A stretch of 64,000 nucleotides of DNA from Ixodes scapularis (GCF_016920785.2 NW_024609836.1:7062406-7126405), one strand, 5' to 3'; shown: positions 11,740 through 22,874, numbered from the stretch's first letter. Made by a program: numbers and translations. Notes: generated from the letters alone by a model not told the origin.

Positions 11740-12165
11740 GAAGCAACATCATGTTTGCCGCAGGGATCGGCACAAGGTCATCCTTTATTTTTAATACACA
11801 TAAATGAAATTTATAGCCAAATTAGGTCAAATTTTCGCCTTTATGCGGACGACTGTATTTTATACAGCAGCAAAAAGTCAGATTCAGACTGTCTGGTGTT
11901 TCAGGGAAACATTGATTGTTTAGCGAGATGGTGCGAGACATGGAAAATAAATTAAATATTCCAAAATGTAATCAGATAACGTTCACAAGCGACAGCCAGT
12001 TTCCTTTACTTGTATGATTGACGACGTTCCACTACAAAAGGTAGACAAGGTAAAATATTTTACAGATTGTTTTTTCACCAAATTTATCTTGGAGCGTGCA
12101 GGTATATTTTATGACAGCTAAAGGATCATCGAAAGAGTATTTATGCTCTCCAAGGTTTTTATTAG
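11740..12165 (+). pseudogene. LINE reverse transcriptase fragment (palm region)
   Basis: From 11755 the plus strand encodes PQGSAQGHPLFLIHINEI and then FRLYADDCILYSS, which are RT motifs B and C with the catalytic YADD. The frame runs to 11955. After a shift, the text continues with LNIPKCNQITF and then KVDKVKYF, as expected for the segment leading to the thumb. This is the non-LTR (CR1/Jockey-like) type. The fragment is 5'-truncated and frameshifted, hence dead. The C-terminal part appears again at 12765-13110 after an interrupting stretch. Confidence 0.75.
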
Positions 12166-12764
12166 TACATGGCAAATGAGAGCCCAACTACCCAGAACAC
12201 AATTTGTGTCTCGAAATTTGTTTTCTTTCCAACCGAAAACCGACGATCGATAACTGGCCGGTTTTAGTCGCGCTTACTCTGTTCTCTGTGGTCACGTGCT
12301 TTTTCCTATGGTTTAGACACAGCCACCAAAGAGGGTCAAAGTCCTAAATCATCGAAGTCACATACTTAATACTAGCAATAGACAAAAATATGATACCCAT
12401 TTCTTTTTTTTTTTTTTTGTGGCTTCTAGAAAACTGCAAACACGTCGACTAGAAAAAAAAAGTAGCACAGCCATGTGACTTTTGGTATCTCTCTCCTCTA
12501 TATTTTTTGTTCCTCCGCAATCCAGTTTCGGTTTCGAATTCGAGCAGTTGCGTTTTTTGACTGTATCACAAATATACGTGACGCTGAAGCAAAATATTGA
12601 TTTTGTAGTCTTCTGACAGAAAAAATAAATCGCCTGGGAAAAAATAAAAAATAAATTTTTGAGGGTGTCTCTGTCCATTTAAAATTAACCACGGGTTAGT
12701 GTGTTTGAGGAAAAACTTTCTTAGACTGTTCTTCTACTGTAAAAAGCACCCTGCATTTTTTTAT
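12166..12764. other. Interrupting sequence between LINE fragments
   Basis: A/T-run-rich sequence (poly-T near 12405-12418) without recognisable coding content. It separates two parts of one LINE reading order, so it is either an insertion or a rearranged piece. Confidence 0.4.
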
Positions 12765-13110
12765 TTTTATGCGAGGCCCATTTTAGTATACACTTGCGGG
12801 CTCTGGGACCCTAAAGAACGCAACTTAGAACAAAAAATTGAGGAAATGCAAGAGAAAACAGCTAGGTTCTAAGCGAAGACGCCGTCTTCGCTTAGAAGTT
12901 TTACATATGACATACCACGATTAAACTGGGCTGAATGAATCTAAATTCATCGAACCGCCGAATTTTGTATCACGCAGACTAGATAAGTCCAAGAAAATGA
13001 GAGTTGACAGCTAGGACCAATTTATTTAAATTCTAATTTGTTTCCAAGTACTATTCAACAATAGAACAAACTGCCTCATGACACTATTCTCATTTTATCT
13101 ACTGACCTTC
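12765..13110 (+). pseudogene. LINE C-terminal fragment
   Basis: The plus strand reads ILVYTCGLWDPKERNLEQKI then EEMQEKTARF, matching the conserved C-terminal block of CR1/Jockey-type ORF2 (LEYAxxxWDPxxxxxxxxLExVQxxAARF). After further decay, a late Phe/Trp/Leu-rich part follows. A short hairpin at about 12868-12896 (TCTAAGCGAAGACG and its complement) interrupts it just after TARF. It is the likely continuation of the RT fragment at 11740. Confidence 0.6.
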
Positions 13111-14169
13111 TTTTTCATAAACTATCACGTGATAATTTAGCGAAACAAAAGTAAATTCTTGTTTTGTGTGTGTGAATGCGCGTTTTCAGTATGCGCACTT
13201 CGCAACACTGTCTTTAGGTGCGCTCCGTTTTTCAAGATACCAGATGGGCAAAATATACGGGTACTGTTTTTTTTATTTTTACAATTGCGCAACGAAGTGA
13301 ATTCATGTCTTGATACTTTCGCCTGTACCGCGATTCACACTTCTTTTTTTTTTTTTTGCTGGCTTTTTTTGGATACTTATGCGGATCCCATTAGTCGAGG
13401 TGATATGATCTTATAGCATAATTTTGGTGTGTGAACTTGCTTTCTTCCGTGCGGTTTTGAACGAGCACATTTCTCGTACAAATGTACCCTCACAGCCTCC
13501 TCTCCCTTCTCCCTCCCCCCTGCAATAATGGCTCCTGGCGCAGCTGTGTTATATGTAATAAATAAATAAACACCACAGTCTACAGACATGTTCGAAGCAT
13601 ACTTAAACATAAGGAAGATAATAGAAAGAAGGGACAGACAGCAATGACGTCGAAGTTTGCATAAATTGGTGAAGGAGGGGAGGGTGAAAGACGCCACAGT
13701 GGAAGGGGAAAAAGCAATATATGCTGCAAGAAATAGAGTTAATCAATGTATTAACGTTTTATCCATCTTGCTTGTCCCCCGTATCCCCTTTGTCACGGAT
13801 TCAATTGGCCTTGAATAAGGAACATCACCTGGATATTTTCATGAGTCTTCGGGAATTTACCTTGCTTGTTCGTGAATGGATGTATTTCGCCTAGAATGAG
13901 ATTTTTTTTTATGAAATTTGTATTGAGTATTTTAGTTCTTGCGGTATTTGTATTTTAGTATTTTGTGCACCACAGCGGAGACTGAAAAGTTGTTTGCGGA
14001 CACAGAATATTTGTAATACTTCTAATATTATAATATTGGATTATAATATTAGAAGTATTATAATATTGTAATATTGTAATATTATAATGTTGTAATACTT
14101 CTAATATTTGGAATACTTCTATTATTTGTCATCGTTAATAATCCATTTTTTTTACACCCCATCATTCGG
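13111..14169. other. Unassigned, with AATATT-rich palindromic patch
   Basis: Anonymous sequence. From about 14010 to 14125 it becomes a simple AT repeat with ATTATAATATT and AGAAGTATT in both orientations, able to fold on itself. No gene recognised. Confidence 0.45.
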
Positions 14170-14454
14170 GGATACACTCCGTGCGAGAACAATGGGGGGT
14201 ACTTTGAAAAAACGCGCGTCGTGCCACGAGCGGAGGAGCTGGCATTCGACAGTAGGACGCGTTCAGCAGTCTGTGGCGTCTTTTCGCGCGCGGAGCTCTG
14301 GTGGCGGAACGCGCACGGGCAGGACTTTGATTTCTTTGAGCCGATACGTTGAGGGTGACGTTGCATGAGGGCTGGGGAAGACCCAAGAAAGTCGTCCAGC
14401 TGCTCTCCGCTTTTAGAATATCCCAGGAAATACATTTAACACCTTGTATCAATC

Positions 14455-14525
14455 GCACTGCAAATTGGCTTCGAACCAGGAACGTTCCCGGCTTCTAGAC
14501 GGTGCCATCACCGCACTTTATCACA
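14455..14525 (-). repeat. tRNA-like B-box segment (SINE-like)
   Basis: The minus strand contains CCTGGTTCGAAGCC, close to a Pol III B box, downstream of an A-box-like GGTGATGG and an anticodon-arm-like hairpin. It does not fold as a complete tRNA. Possibly a SINE head fragment, weakly supported. Confidence 0.25.
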
Positions 14526-14843
14526 AAATCAACAAGGTATTGGTATCCTGAAAATAATCTGCCACGAAATGATTAAGATCAGGGTGGAGAGAAAAATCAA
14601 GATGATTTAGTTCGTGATTTAAGCAACGCCAATTTTACTTTGATGACTTTCCACAATACCACCACTTACACAAAAATAATTTGCCGCACAACTAATACCA
14701 TAAGTACGTTTCTATTAATGCTTGCTTGTAATTAGATGCCTTTCATGCAAATTTATTTTGTTTTTGAGCGCAGCTCTTAGGCGCCCGTTTCCGGCTTGAG
14801 CGGCGTCGCCGTCGCCGTCGGCGTAACCGCGCGGTTCATTATG

Positions 14844-15310
14844 GGTAAATTTCCCCGCTAAATTTAGCAGAAAAATTTCCCCGCTAAAGTTAGCGGGAAA
14901 TTTTTCCGCTAGATTTAGCGGGGAAATTTTTTTACTAGATATAGGGGGAAATTTTTTCGCTAAAAAATTTCTCCGCTAAATCTAGCGGACAGATTTCTCC
15001 GGTAAATCTAGCGGAAAAATTTTCCCGCTAAATCTAGCGGGAAAATTTCCCCGCTACATCTAGCGGAACATTTTCCTCGCTCGATCTAGCGGAAAAATTT
15101 CCCCGCTATATCTAGCGGAAAAATTTCCCCGCTAAATCTGGCGGAAAAATTTCCCGCTAAATCTAGTGAAACATTTTCCCCGCTAGATCAACCGGAAAAA
15201 TTTCCCCGCTAGATTTAGATGAAAAATTTTCCCACCAAATCTAGCGGAACAAATTTCCCCGCTAAATCTAGCGGAAAAATTTCCTCGCTAAATCTAGCCG
15301 AAACATTTTT
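14844..15310. repeat. Palindromic 26-bp minisatellite
   Basis: About 17 diverged units of roughly AAATTTCCCCGCTAAATCTA plus GCGGAA. The core CCGCTAAATCTAGCGG is nearly self-complementary, so each unit can form a small hairpin and the array can fold in many registers. Unit variants affect the stem middle and sometimes both sides of the stem. Units are contiguous with no unique spacers. Confidence 0.85.
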
Positions 15311-15317
15311 CTGGGGG

Positions 15318-15475
15318 GTCACGTGCCTGGGGTTCACGTGACCCCCCTCCCCGAGGTCACGTGACCCCCCGAGGTCACGTGACACCCCCAGGTCACGTGA
15401 CCCTTCCCCCATTTCCCGTGACCCCACCCCTGACGTCACGTAACCCCCCCCCCCCCCGAGAACACGTGACCCTCA
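15318..15475. repeat. CACGTG-rich short repeat
   Basis: About eight diverged units of GAGGTCACGTGACCCCCC, six with an intact CACGTG (E-box type palindrome), plus a C run near 15446. In the units that keep it, GGTCACGTGACC is a perfect 12-bp palindrome. Possibly a cluster of binding sites for bHLH-Zip type factors, but equally a simple satellite. Confidence 0.75.
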
Positions 15476-15560
15476 GTAACCCTTCCCTCCTCCTCCTCAA
15501 GAGCTGCGCTCTAATTCGGCGTTACAGGGAGTTGTAAACGGCTTTCACTTTTTTAATTAA

Positions 15561-16019
15561 AAAACAGCAACGGCAGGCTTAAAAAACAGTCTGAACATGT
15601 GCAAAATGCGGCGCTCTTCAGCGCTAATTAAGAAGTGTGCTTTGTTTCTTCTTCCACTTATTTCGTTAACTACGTGGCATCTTATGCAAGCATGTCAGAA
15701 TGCCAAGGTAACAAAAAAAAAAAAAAAAAACGTGTATGCGTGCCGGCACACGCACACAAACTAACAAAGGGAGTGACTGTGAGGGACAGGTACGGAGAGC
15801 TCCAATTCTACATGTAAGGTTGACCTTACCCTGGACAGTATAAGTATATACCTTTCGCCTTACTCGAGCCTGCCACTTTTTTCATGAAATTAATCCACCA
15901 CCTTGCGCACTTTAAAACCAAAAGATTAGGCCACGGTCATTAAACTACTCTCGAACTGTGCTCGAGCTCAAAGACCACGCATTTACGTAATTAAAAAACG
16001 TTTTTTTTCTTTTACGCTT
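15561..16019. other. No gene recognised
   Basis: Anonymous interior of the rearranged E element. Poly-A run at 15713-15730. Confidence 0.4.
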
Positions 16020-16562
16020 TGTGCGACTGTGCCATAGTGAACCTGAAAGATGATTGACATGCACGATGGAGACGAAACGTCTTTGGAAAGCATCTCTCCA
16101 ACGAAATGAGCACTGCACACCCGCGAGTGCGGGATGGTTTTTCAGTCTCGTAACATAGGTGGCGCTAACATATGTAGGCGTTACCGGCACAAAACACTGT
16201 CCGCCAAGCGGCAGTGTGGGAAATATCAGCCGTGCCGATACGTGGTAGACACGATCGGGAGACCACATTTCTTGCGTCGTACGGCACGGATCCGTCGTCG
16301 TTGCCGCCGCCCCAAAAAACAACGGCGAGCTGAAAAACTATGAAACTTTGTCCCCACGAAACACGACGCATAGCTATTGGAGCACTTAACGACGCAGCAG
16401 CGCGTGCTGTCAACCCAGAGCAACCGCATCGCTTCGACTTGAACGCACTATGCACAGCAATGTACGCGGAGTGGTTTCGTTTCGCTGGCGTTCTCACTGC
16501 CTATCTTCCGGTAACGGCCGCGCGGCGACGCGCAGGTCTCGTCGCACGGAGTGAATACTCAC

Positions 16563-17999
16563 ATACCTTGTGCAGAGCTTTTGTATGGTCTGTCTAGGGT
16601 TTCCTCGTCGCGCAAATTCCAGGCGCGAGGCGGAGTGAGAACTATGTTGGGTGCTCGTGGTGTACAGAACGCCACACAATTACCGTGAACAAGCGATCGC
16701 CAGCATTTTGTGTCTTTCTCTTAGAACCAAAAGGTTCTCATAAAAAAATATTATGATTGTAGAAAGAGCTCATTTAGGGCTCTATTATAAGGGGTACATT
16801 TCTGTGCCCACTAATACTCTTTCCTGATATATGGCGAAAAGGCGCCGTTGTCGTGTTCGCGCTAACAGTGTCGCGATGTGTACACGTTCCCCTCCAGAAG
16901 TGGCTGTATATCACCACCTATTGCTTTAAAAAAATTAACGATAATACATGCCCGTTTCTTTTCCGAAAAAGTCACATAAAAAGTAACGGCTTAGTTAAGC
17001 CGTTACTTTGTTGCCGCAAAAGAAACTATAGTCGTTTTCACCTTAAGAAAAATGGAAGTTTTTCGCGTTGTTCATACGCCTCGCGAAGTGTAGTTTTTAG
17101 GGGATTTGGTTGTCAGAGGAAGAGTGCACGACATGATAAGATAACATATATCGAATCTAAAATGCACCTACTTTGTCTCAATTACCTACGTAAAAGAAAA
17201 ATTTAGTAATACTCCGCGAACAGCCGGACTTTTTTTTACTGCGGTTCTTGAGTTGAAAACAAGCGTAAGCACAATTAACGCGTTAGGTGGAAGTCTGCTC
17301 GTGAGGTAATGGCTGAAGCTACTCCCCTTCTGCCGAAATGTTGAAAGAAAGAGGAAGTAGATTGAGTTTTCGTCCCCACTCAAAACAATTCAGATGGCCG
17401 GGCAATCTACTCACTGCTCAGGCCGGCATGCACAGAAACAAACGAGTCGCTCAGTCTCATCTACGTTACAGAAGAAGGAAACAGGAATCGATCTTTTACT
17501 CGATGTGGCCGTTTCAGTTAACCCAATGAAAAATATAAAAGTGAGAGTGACGCCGCATTTGAGATTAGAATTTGTAATAAATAACCCGTTATGAATATCG
17601 AATTACTCGTAGCGTCGCGGACAGCGAAAACACGGAGGCGGCACTTTAATCTTGCGAGGGCATTTGTCAGCGGTGTCTAGAATTCTAATAAGTTTCCTGT
17701 TTCGGCCTGACGCAGGGCTGTGTTGTGATGGCGCGTTAAACACATTTATTTAAAAAAAAAAATGAACCGGAGCTCGTTCTTATGGGGAGGGTGCGTCAAC
17801 AGCTCCGGGCGTGGTCAACTTCCCCGGCACCAATATCCCTCTTTGCATCGTCGCGATACTCCGCCCTCTTGTGTATTCAAGGAACTACCTTTGAAATTCA
17901 CGTGGTCTGCGCTCATGAACTAGATGCAACTCTAAAGGCATGCCTGCACTTTACTTTCCTCCGTTTCCCATTTTGGCCACCAGTGCGCGTGAGTGTTTG
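16563..17999. other. Unassigned stretch with one short hairpin
   Basis: Only short overlapping frames. A perfect small palindrome AGTAACGGCTTAGTTAAGCC followed by GTTACT lies near 16980-17007. No coding evidence. Confidence 0.45.
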
Positions 18000-18260
18000 A
18001 CGATCGACTTGGATCGGCGGTAACTCTCCCCTTCCCCTCTTTTCTGCTGGATGGCGTCGTCTCCTCTGGAGTTCCTCAGAGGGCCTAAGTTGCTGAGAGG
18101 GTACCCATCTCGAAACGTGGGGAGCACTTGCAGTTTAATGGTTGACATCTACTGCGCAGATTGGTCGCAAGTACGCACGCGCTGCGTTTTCGCGTGGCGA
18201 GGAGGAATGCAGGCGGAAAGGCCGAGACGCTCCCAGACGATCAACGTTTTCGCCACCTCC
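18000..18260 (+). repeat. Dispersed repeat D, copy 2
   Basis: Same order of landmarks as copy 1 at 530-790 in the opposite orientation: CTTTTCTGC, CTCTGGAGTT, GGGAGCACTTGCAG, CTGCGCAGATTGG and CGTGGCGAGGAGGAA. See copy 1 for the family. Confidence 0.6.
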
Positions 18261-18653
18261 TTGTCGTATACGATACGGGATGTGTGATATCATTTTAAAC
18301 AGGTATATTTAAAAGAAGGGGGAAAGGTACGTTAAGTACTTTTATTTCATTTTACATTTCACACTGTTGAATGTTCAAGTAGCTGTTTCACTGTGCCTTC
18401 CTTTTTATTTTTGTGTTTACTGAGTATGCCATGTTTTGCTGAATGTATTCATTGCACTGTTGACTGTTGAACTGTTGGGGGGCAGAGACCCTGTCAGGTT
18501 TTACGCCTTTATCTCTGCCCCTGGGCGGAAAAAAAATCGCCGAACAAATAAGGAAAAAATATTATGTCTGCAGAAGTTAGTAATACTGCCAGGGGGAAAT
18601 AATACGGGTGCTGATCGTCCCAATAAGTCGAATAAGGAACTAATATTTTTTTT
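18261..18653. other. No gene recognised
   Basis: AT-rich anonymous sequence between repeats D and R. Confidence 0.4.
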
Positions 18654-19425
18654 AGAGCGCACCACTTATGCGACCATTTCAGGGTTGAGCGGCGTCGCCG
18701 TAGCCGTCGACCAACGTTACTAGAACCACTCAGTTGAGAAACTGCCATAGAGACTGCTCTGAAAAAGTGGCCCCGATCTGTCCTCCAGAACCGAGCTAAT
18801 GGCGAACACTACGCCGCCATTTCTTCCGCAGCAGTCACTCGAGGAACTACACGTTACTTCTAATTTGGCTTTAATCGGCCATTCTGGCGCCGAAACAGAT
18901 ACAGCGGAAGCGGTTACAAGGGTGCCACTCCCGTCTCCTCAGCGGACGCGCCGCGAATTACTACCGAAGTTAAAATGCACCTAGGTCGGGACGCGCTACC
19001 TGAGAGCCCCGCTGAGGCATGGTTGTATAAAAACAATATTAATTGTTCCGCTAAACCTAGCACACTAAAAATGATAAAAACATCACGCGCCCTTTATTTT
19101 GTACTGAACTCCAATAAATTTCATACAAAAAGAGTCTTTTCCGTTCGTTTTTACGCAAGAACATGCTTTCTAAAAGCTCAAGGTGACCACAGTACAGACA
19201 AATGATAAAGAGTGGCGCTGTGGTCGTATTTAGCTCGGCCTCGGTGGGCGCCAGCGGCCCAGGTTTCGACGGCGAGTTTCCCAACTGAGTGTTTTAGTAA
19301 CATTGCCGTCGACGTAATCGCGTGACGTCACACGTGACGTCACACGGGCATACCCTCTCCTCCGCCTCATCAAGAGCTGCGCTCTAATTCGGCATTACAG
19401 AGAATTGTAAACGTTTTTCATTATT
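18654..19425 (+). mobile_element. Repeat R, copy B
   Basis: Left end AGAGCGCACCACTTATGCG with GAGCGGCGTCGCCGTAGCCG. Right end CAAGAGCTGCGCTCTAATTC continuing to TTACAGAGAATTGTAAACG. It is similar in length to copy A but lacks the minisatellite. It has only two short GTGACGTCACAC units (19321-19347) where copy A has the CACGTG array. Confidence 0.6.
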
Positions 19426-19458
19426 TATTTACTTTTTAGCTAGTAAAATGTTTGTAAA

Positions 19459-19586
19459 TATATCAGCTTGAACTTTAGAAATAACTAGAACACAAAGAAA
19501 GGACAGGATATGACACACAGCTGTGTGTCATCTCCTGTCCTTTCTTTCTTTGTGTTCTAGTTATTTCTAAAGTTCAAGCTGATATA
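19459..19586. repeat. Near-perfect 128-bp palindrome
   Basis: Arms of about 60 bp from TATATCAGCTTGAACTTTAG to its complement at 19567-19586, meeting at ACACAGCTGTGT near 19520. Only a few mismatches. This is a self-complementary miniature element. Its ends are flanked by TA, which would fit Tc1/mariner-type targeting. Confidence 0.8.
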
Positions 19587-19811
19587 TATACACGTATGTA
19601 CCAACAAGCTGAACTCTTAACCGTTATTTAGTAAAAATAAACGTGCCGTTCTAATTAGAAATTTGCTGAGCGTCACAGAAACCACTAAATCAGACAAGAT
19701 TAGAAAAAAAAAAAAACTTTCCACCCTTCCACTCCGGTAAACATGGAAGACCAACGGAGCTGTACAATGGTAAGTAATGGCCGGCCACAAGTCGGCAAGC
19801 CAAGTTGGAAA

Positions 19812-19885
19812 GGCTGCCGTCATCTATGAGCGACGGCGGCAACCAGATACGAGGCTTGCCGCCGTCGCTCATAGATGGCGGTAGG
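19812..19885. repeat. Short inverted repeat
   Basis: ATCTATGAGCGACGGCGGCAA at about 19821 is repeated inverted as TTGCCGCCGTCGCTCATAGA at about 19857. Likely a small hairpin element or a fragment of one. Confidence 0.6.
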
Positions 19886-20759
19886 CGTCCAGAGTTTGGT
19901 GTCTTCATTTCTTTGCGGGGGACACGATCCTGGGGAAACAAGCCCTTAACAGCTCCGCTGTAAAAATTGGAGCCTCGTGAGAAGTACGACCCAAGTTATC
20001 ATTGGTGCAACAGGCTCAAGGCATGCGGTGCGAAGAAACGAGTAATAATGAGTTTATCATCCGCGTTTTCGCGGCGCTGCAGCTTTGCGCCTGTGGCACG
20101 AATGGCAACATTAGCGCGCTCCCGCGCCTCCCGCGTACTTTAATTGTTTCTATAATTTTCTGATATAATGGTTTTTGATGACGCTCAGAAGGATGTTAAC
20201 TTAAACTTTATGTTTACTTTTAACACCTAAAACGTTAGTTAACAAATTTTAGTTGGTCATTAGATTAAACTTTACCATTAGCCCCCTATATTATTTTTCC
20301 CTGACCATATAACTCACTTGCACAGAACGGATTACTCTACATTTCAGGGCCTGGCCAGAGACACCCCAAAAAGTTGTCGTAAATACAAATGCCGAGGTAC
20401 GCGTATCTTAAGGCTAATAAACAGAAACCGAGATACATTTGTCGTTTTATTCAAGAATATCCCTGAGATACTTATGTAAACACGACCAAAAAGTATCCCT
20501 GAATACAGATACAAATACATGCAAAAATACATTTTTTCCCACCAAGCGGTGGTAGGTGTGGAAGGTGTGGTTTGCGGCGAATGCAATGGTGGGCTGCTTG
20601 TGTTCGTTTTTTTTACGCGAGTTAATGCACCTCCTCTTACCTCGAACTCATCTATTCACAGCCACCATCCCGAACGCCGCTACAAAAAACGTTATTGCCC
20701 TTATTCGGGGCCTGCTGTTTTAGGGCTCAGAGCTTGCTACGAAATGAAATGCTAGCGTT
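19886..20759. other. Unassigned; diverged transposon-end-like sequence
   Basis: Between 20370 and 20535, ATAC-containing phrases repeat (AAATACAAATG, GAATACAGATACAAATACAT). These resemble the subterminal arrays of hAT elements. No partner end or transposase was found. Confidence 0.35.
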
Positions 20760-21075
20760 GTGACCCGCATCACCCATTCGGGTACACTCGGTTTTCTGCC
20801 CTCTGCGTTAGATGGCGCCACCAGCCCGAGGGGCGCAGCAGAGCGAGAGTTCGTGATGGCGTCTTCCAGCTCGCACGCACGTTTTCGTCCACGCGGTGAG
20901 AAACTTTTTCTTACTTCGTCCTGTAGCGTTCCTGTACAACCTTGTAGCACAAAAAAATAATCTGGGAACACTAGGGCTTTTGCTGGGGCATGTTTTAAAT
21001 AAATTTCGCAAAAAGCTGTGGTGCTGATGGTGGTATATGTTGTAGATACCCGTTTGGGTACTTTGAGGCTCGATT

Positions 21076-21336
21076 GTGCTTTTCGGAATTACAGGAAAGT
21101 ATCTGACTGATGACGAAATCCAGACGTTTTTGGAGCAGAGTGATGCTGATTTGTCGGATTGGGAAGACTCGGAGTGGCCGGTTAACGATGCTCAAGGCTC
21201 GGATACATCAGAGAAGAAAATCGACAGTTCCGATGACAATGTTCGCCTAGTCGGCCAGCGATCAGCCCAGCGGTGCTTGTGTAAAACAAAAACGCACGAA
21301 TTGTTTTGTCTCATTATTTTTATTCCATTAGTTTAG
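21076..21336 (+). pseudogene. piggyBac transposase, N-terminal part
   Basis: Encodes KYLTDDEIQTFLEQSDADL followed by acidic SDWEDSEWP and more Ser/Asp-rich text. This is the typical acidic start of PGBD-type transposases. A TTACAG acceptor-like site immediately precedes the similarity, so this may be an exon start rather than the translation start. The frame then runs into unrelated sequence after about residue 60. Confidence 0.7.
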
Positions 21337-21437
21337 ACACATTGAATTGAATATCAAATATTGCATCTATCTAAAGACGGCGTTGCGGGGTTTGTTATCA
21401 ATAATTATGCCTTTATATTTCGTCCAGGTTCACCAGC

Positions 21438-21809
21438 GTGAGAACCCAAGATGAAGATGATGCAGAGAAGAGCATGGAGGAATCAAAGTCACCGTATACC
21501 TGTTTGTCAAGATATTTCCCAGGGAACTTTTTGCACGAATGTGCACATCAAACGAACCTGTATTTTGTTCGAGAAAGGGCGGGTAGATCTGCGGAGACGA
21601 ATGCAAAGGATCTTAGGACATTTGCAGGCATCCGCATGTACTTGTCGCACCTGCTGAGTGTTTACGTAATTACGGACGCAATGTCACGGTACAGGTTTTT
21701 CGAACAACGAAGTTACCTCCATTTTGCGGACAGGCTGCCTGTGACAGAGGAACAGCCTCTTCCTCGTCGAGCCAGTATTTTTTTTTCTTTCAGGAAAGCA
21801 TTGCCTTGA
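21438..21809 (+). pseudogene. piggyBac transposase, DDE_Tnp_1_7 N-terminal half
   Basis: Residues from about 28 to 110 match the start of the piggyBac catalytic region (FPGNFLHECAHQTNLYF, then RTFAGIRMYLSHL, then RYRFFEQRSYLHFADRLP). The frame ends at 21809, and the protein continues in another frame, so there is at least one frameshift here. A short conserved piece between the two frames (the stretch normally leading to the first catalytic Asp) is missing or garbled. Confidence 0.8.
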
Positions 21810-22770
21810 GTTTTTCCGTCCACGAGAGCTGTGTGTAGACGAGCAGATCATTCTTTACACTGGCAGGTGCCCCATGAGCCATTGCGTTCAAAGCAAACCC
21901 AACCCAGTTGGCCTAAAGAATTTTGTGTTGGCAGCGTCTGATAGTCTAGTTTTAGACTTCCCGATTTACATCGGGAAACGAACAGTTTCTGAAGCAGACG
22001 TGGAAGAGCTCGACCTTGGTGGAGGCGTGGTAAAAGGACTTGTTAAGACTACCAACAGAGATGAGCCAACATTTTTGCTCACTGACAAATATTTTCCAGG
22101 AGTGAAACTGACTGGATTTCTGATTGACAACAAGAATTTCCTCACGGGGACCATCATGGCGAACCGTACCAACGGTGAGGCAGCGAGAATTCCGAATGAC
22201 AGATCAATGAAGCGAGGTGAATCACATTGCAGAGTACGGAGCGATGACAAGCTCTGTCAAGTTAAATGGAAAGACAACAAGTCAGTCCTTCTATTGTCTA
22301 CTGCCTTCGGCACTGCGCCAGAGGGTACATGCCGGAGGTGTTCAAAAGACGAAAAGAAGAGAGCCGAGGTCACACAGCCTCACATTGTAGCCAGGTACAA
22401 TCAGCACATGGGTGGAGTTGACCTGATTGACCGCTATGTTGCATACTATCGAATCACTGTGCGCAGTAAAAAATGGACGGTCCTTGTTTTTACACAATTC
22501 CTGGACATGGCATGCTGCAACAGTTGGATAGAGTACCAGAGGGACTGCGACAACGCCATGGTTTTGAAGAAGGACAGGCTAGATCTATTGCACTTTAAAG
22601 CAGTTATAGCTTATGTGCTCGTACAAGCAGAGTCATCCATTTCAAGGGGGTCTCGAGAAGACGCGCAAAGCGGCGAAGAACCGACTGCAAACAAGAGAAT
22701 CAAGGTAATTCCACTACGTCCGAATGAAGTAAAATGCGACATTAAGCCGTTAGGCTTAAGTTCCAGATGA
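21805..22770 (+). pseudogene. piggyBac transposase, catalytic half
   Basis: This frame opens before the ATG at 21874, with CLEFFRPRELCVDEQIILYT. The first catalytic Asp (codon 21838-21840) is therefore upstream of that ATG. Counted from 21874, the second Asp is residue 71 (LLTDKYFPG) and the third is 183 (NQHMGGVDLIDRYV). All three acidic catalytic residues are thus present. Cut-and-paste piggyBac transposases use them to excise at TTAA. The frame stops at 22770 just before the C-terminal zinc domain, which is in another frame. With the break at 21809, this copy cannot make a full protein. Confidence 0.85.
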
Positions 22771-22874
22771 AGTGCCGAAATCGTTATTGTAAGAGAAAAT
22801 TGAAGTGCACAAAGTGCCACATTTTCATTTGCCTACATAACAGAAGCTGTTTCCTGGACTTTCACAAGCGTTAA
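22767..22874 (+). pseudogene. piggyBac C-terminal Cys-rich domain
   Basis: A 35-residue frame with Cys at 3, 8, 14, 17, 22 and 28 and His at 18, 24 and 33 (CRNRYC, CTKC, FICLHNRSC, FLDFHKR). This matches the cysteine-rich DNA-binding tail of piggyBac transposases. It overlaps the stop codon of the preceding frame by a few bases and is out of frame with it. The cause is a frameshift or a lost small intron. Confidence 0.8.

Larger units (their letters stand above)
14765..15560 (+). mobile_element. Repeat R, copy A (carries minisatellite)
   Basis: Starts GAGCGCAGCTCTT and contains the complementary AAGAGCTGCGCTC at 15498-15511. Homology with copy B (18654-19425) includes the left GAGCGGCGTCGCCGT block and the right TAATTCGGCGTTACAG to TTGTAAACG block. 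The middle differs completely: here it is a 26-bp minisatellite and a CACGTG cluster. Superfamily unknown. Confidence 0.6.
14170..16562 (-). mobile_element. Element E, copy 3, with replaced interior
   Basis: On the minus strand the element starts near 16562 with the E 5' end (GCACGGAGTGAATACT on the plus strand). It matches E1/E2 down to about 16020, including THAP-like text CCVVKCSNSYAS, KFHSF and AVRRKKCGLPIVSTTYRHG. The E 3' end lies at 14170-14425 in the same orientation, closing with the TIR at ATACACTCCGTGCG. The 1.6 kb between (14426-16019) does not resemble E1 or E2 and includes repeat R copy A. So one E element apparently has exchanged or acquired its middle. Confidence 0.6.

Noticed and set aside
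14844..15310. CRISPR-like array
   Set aside because: The 26-bp units are contiguous and lack unique spacers, and the sequence is eukaryotic. It is a minisatellite.
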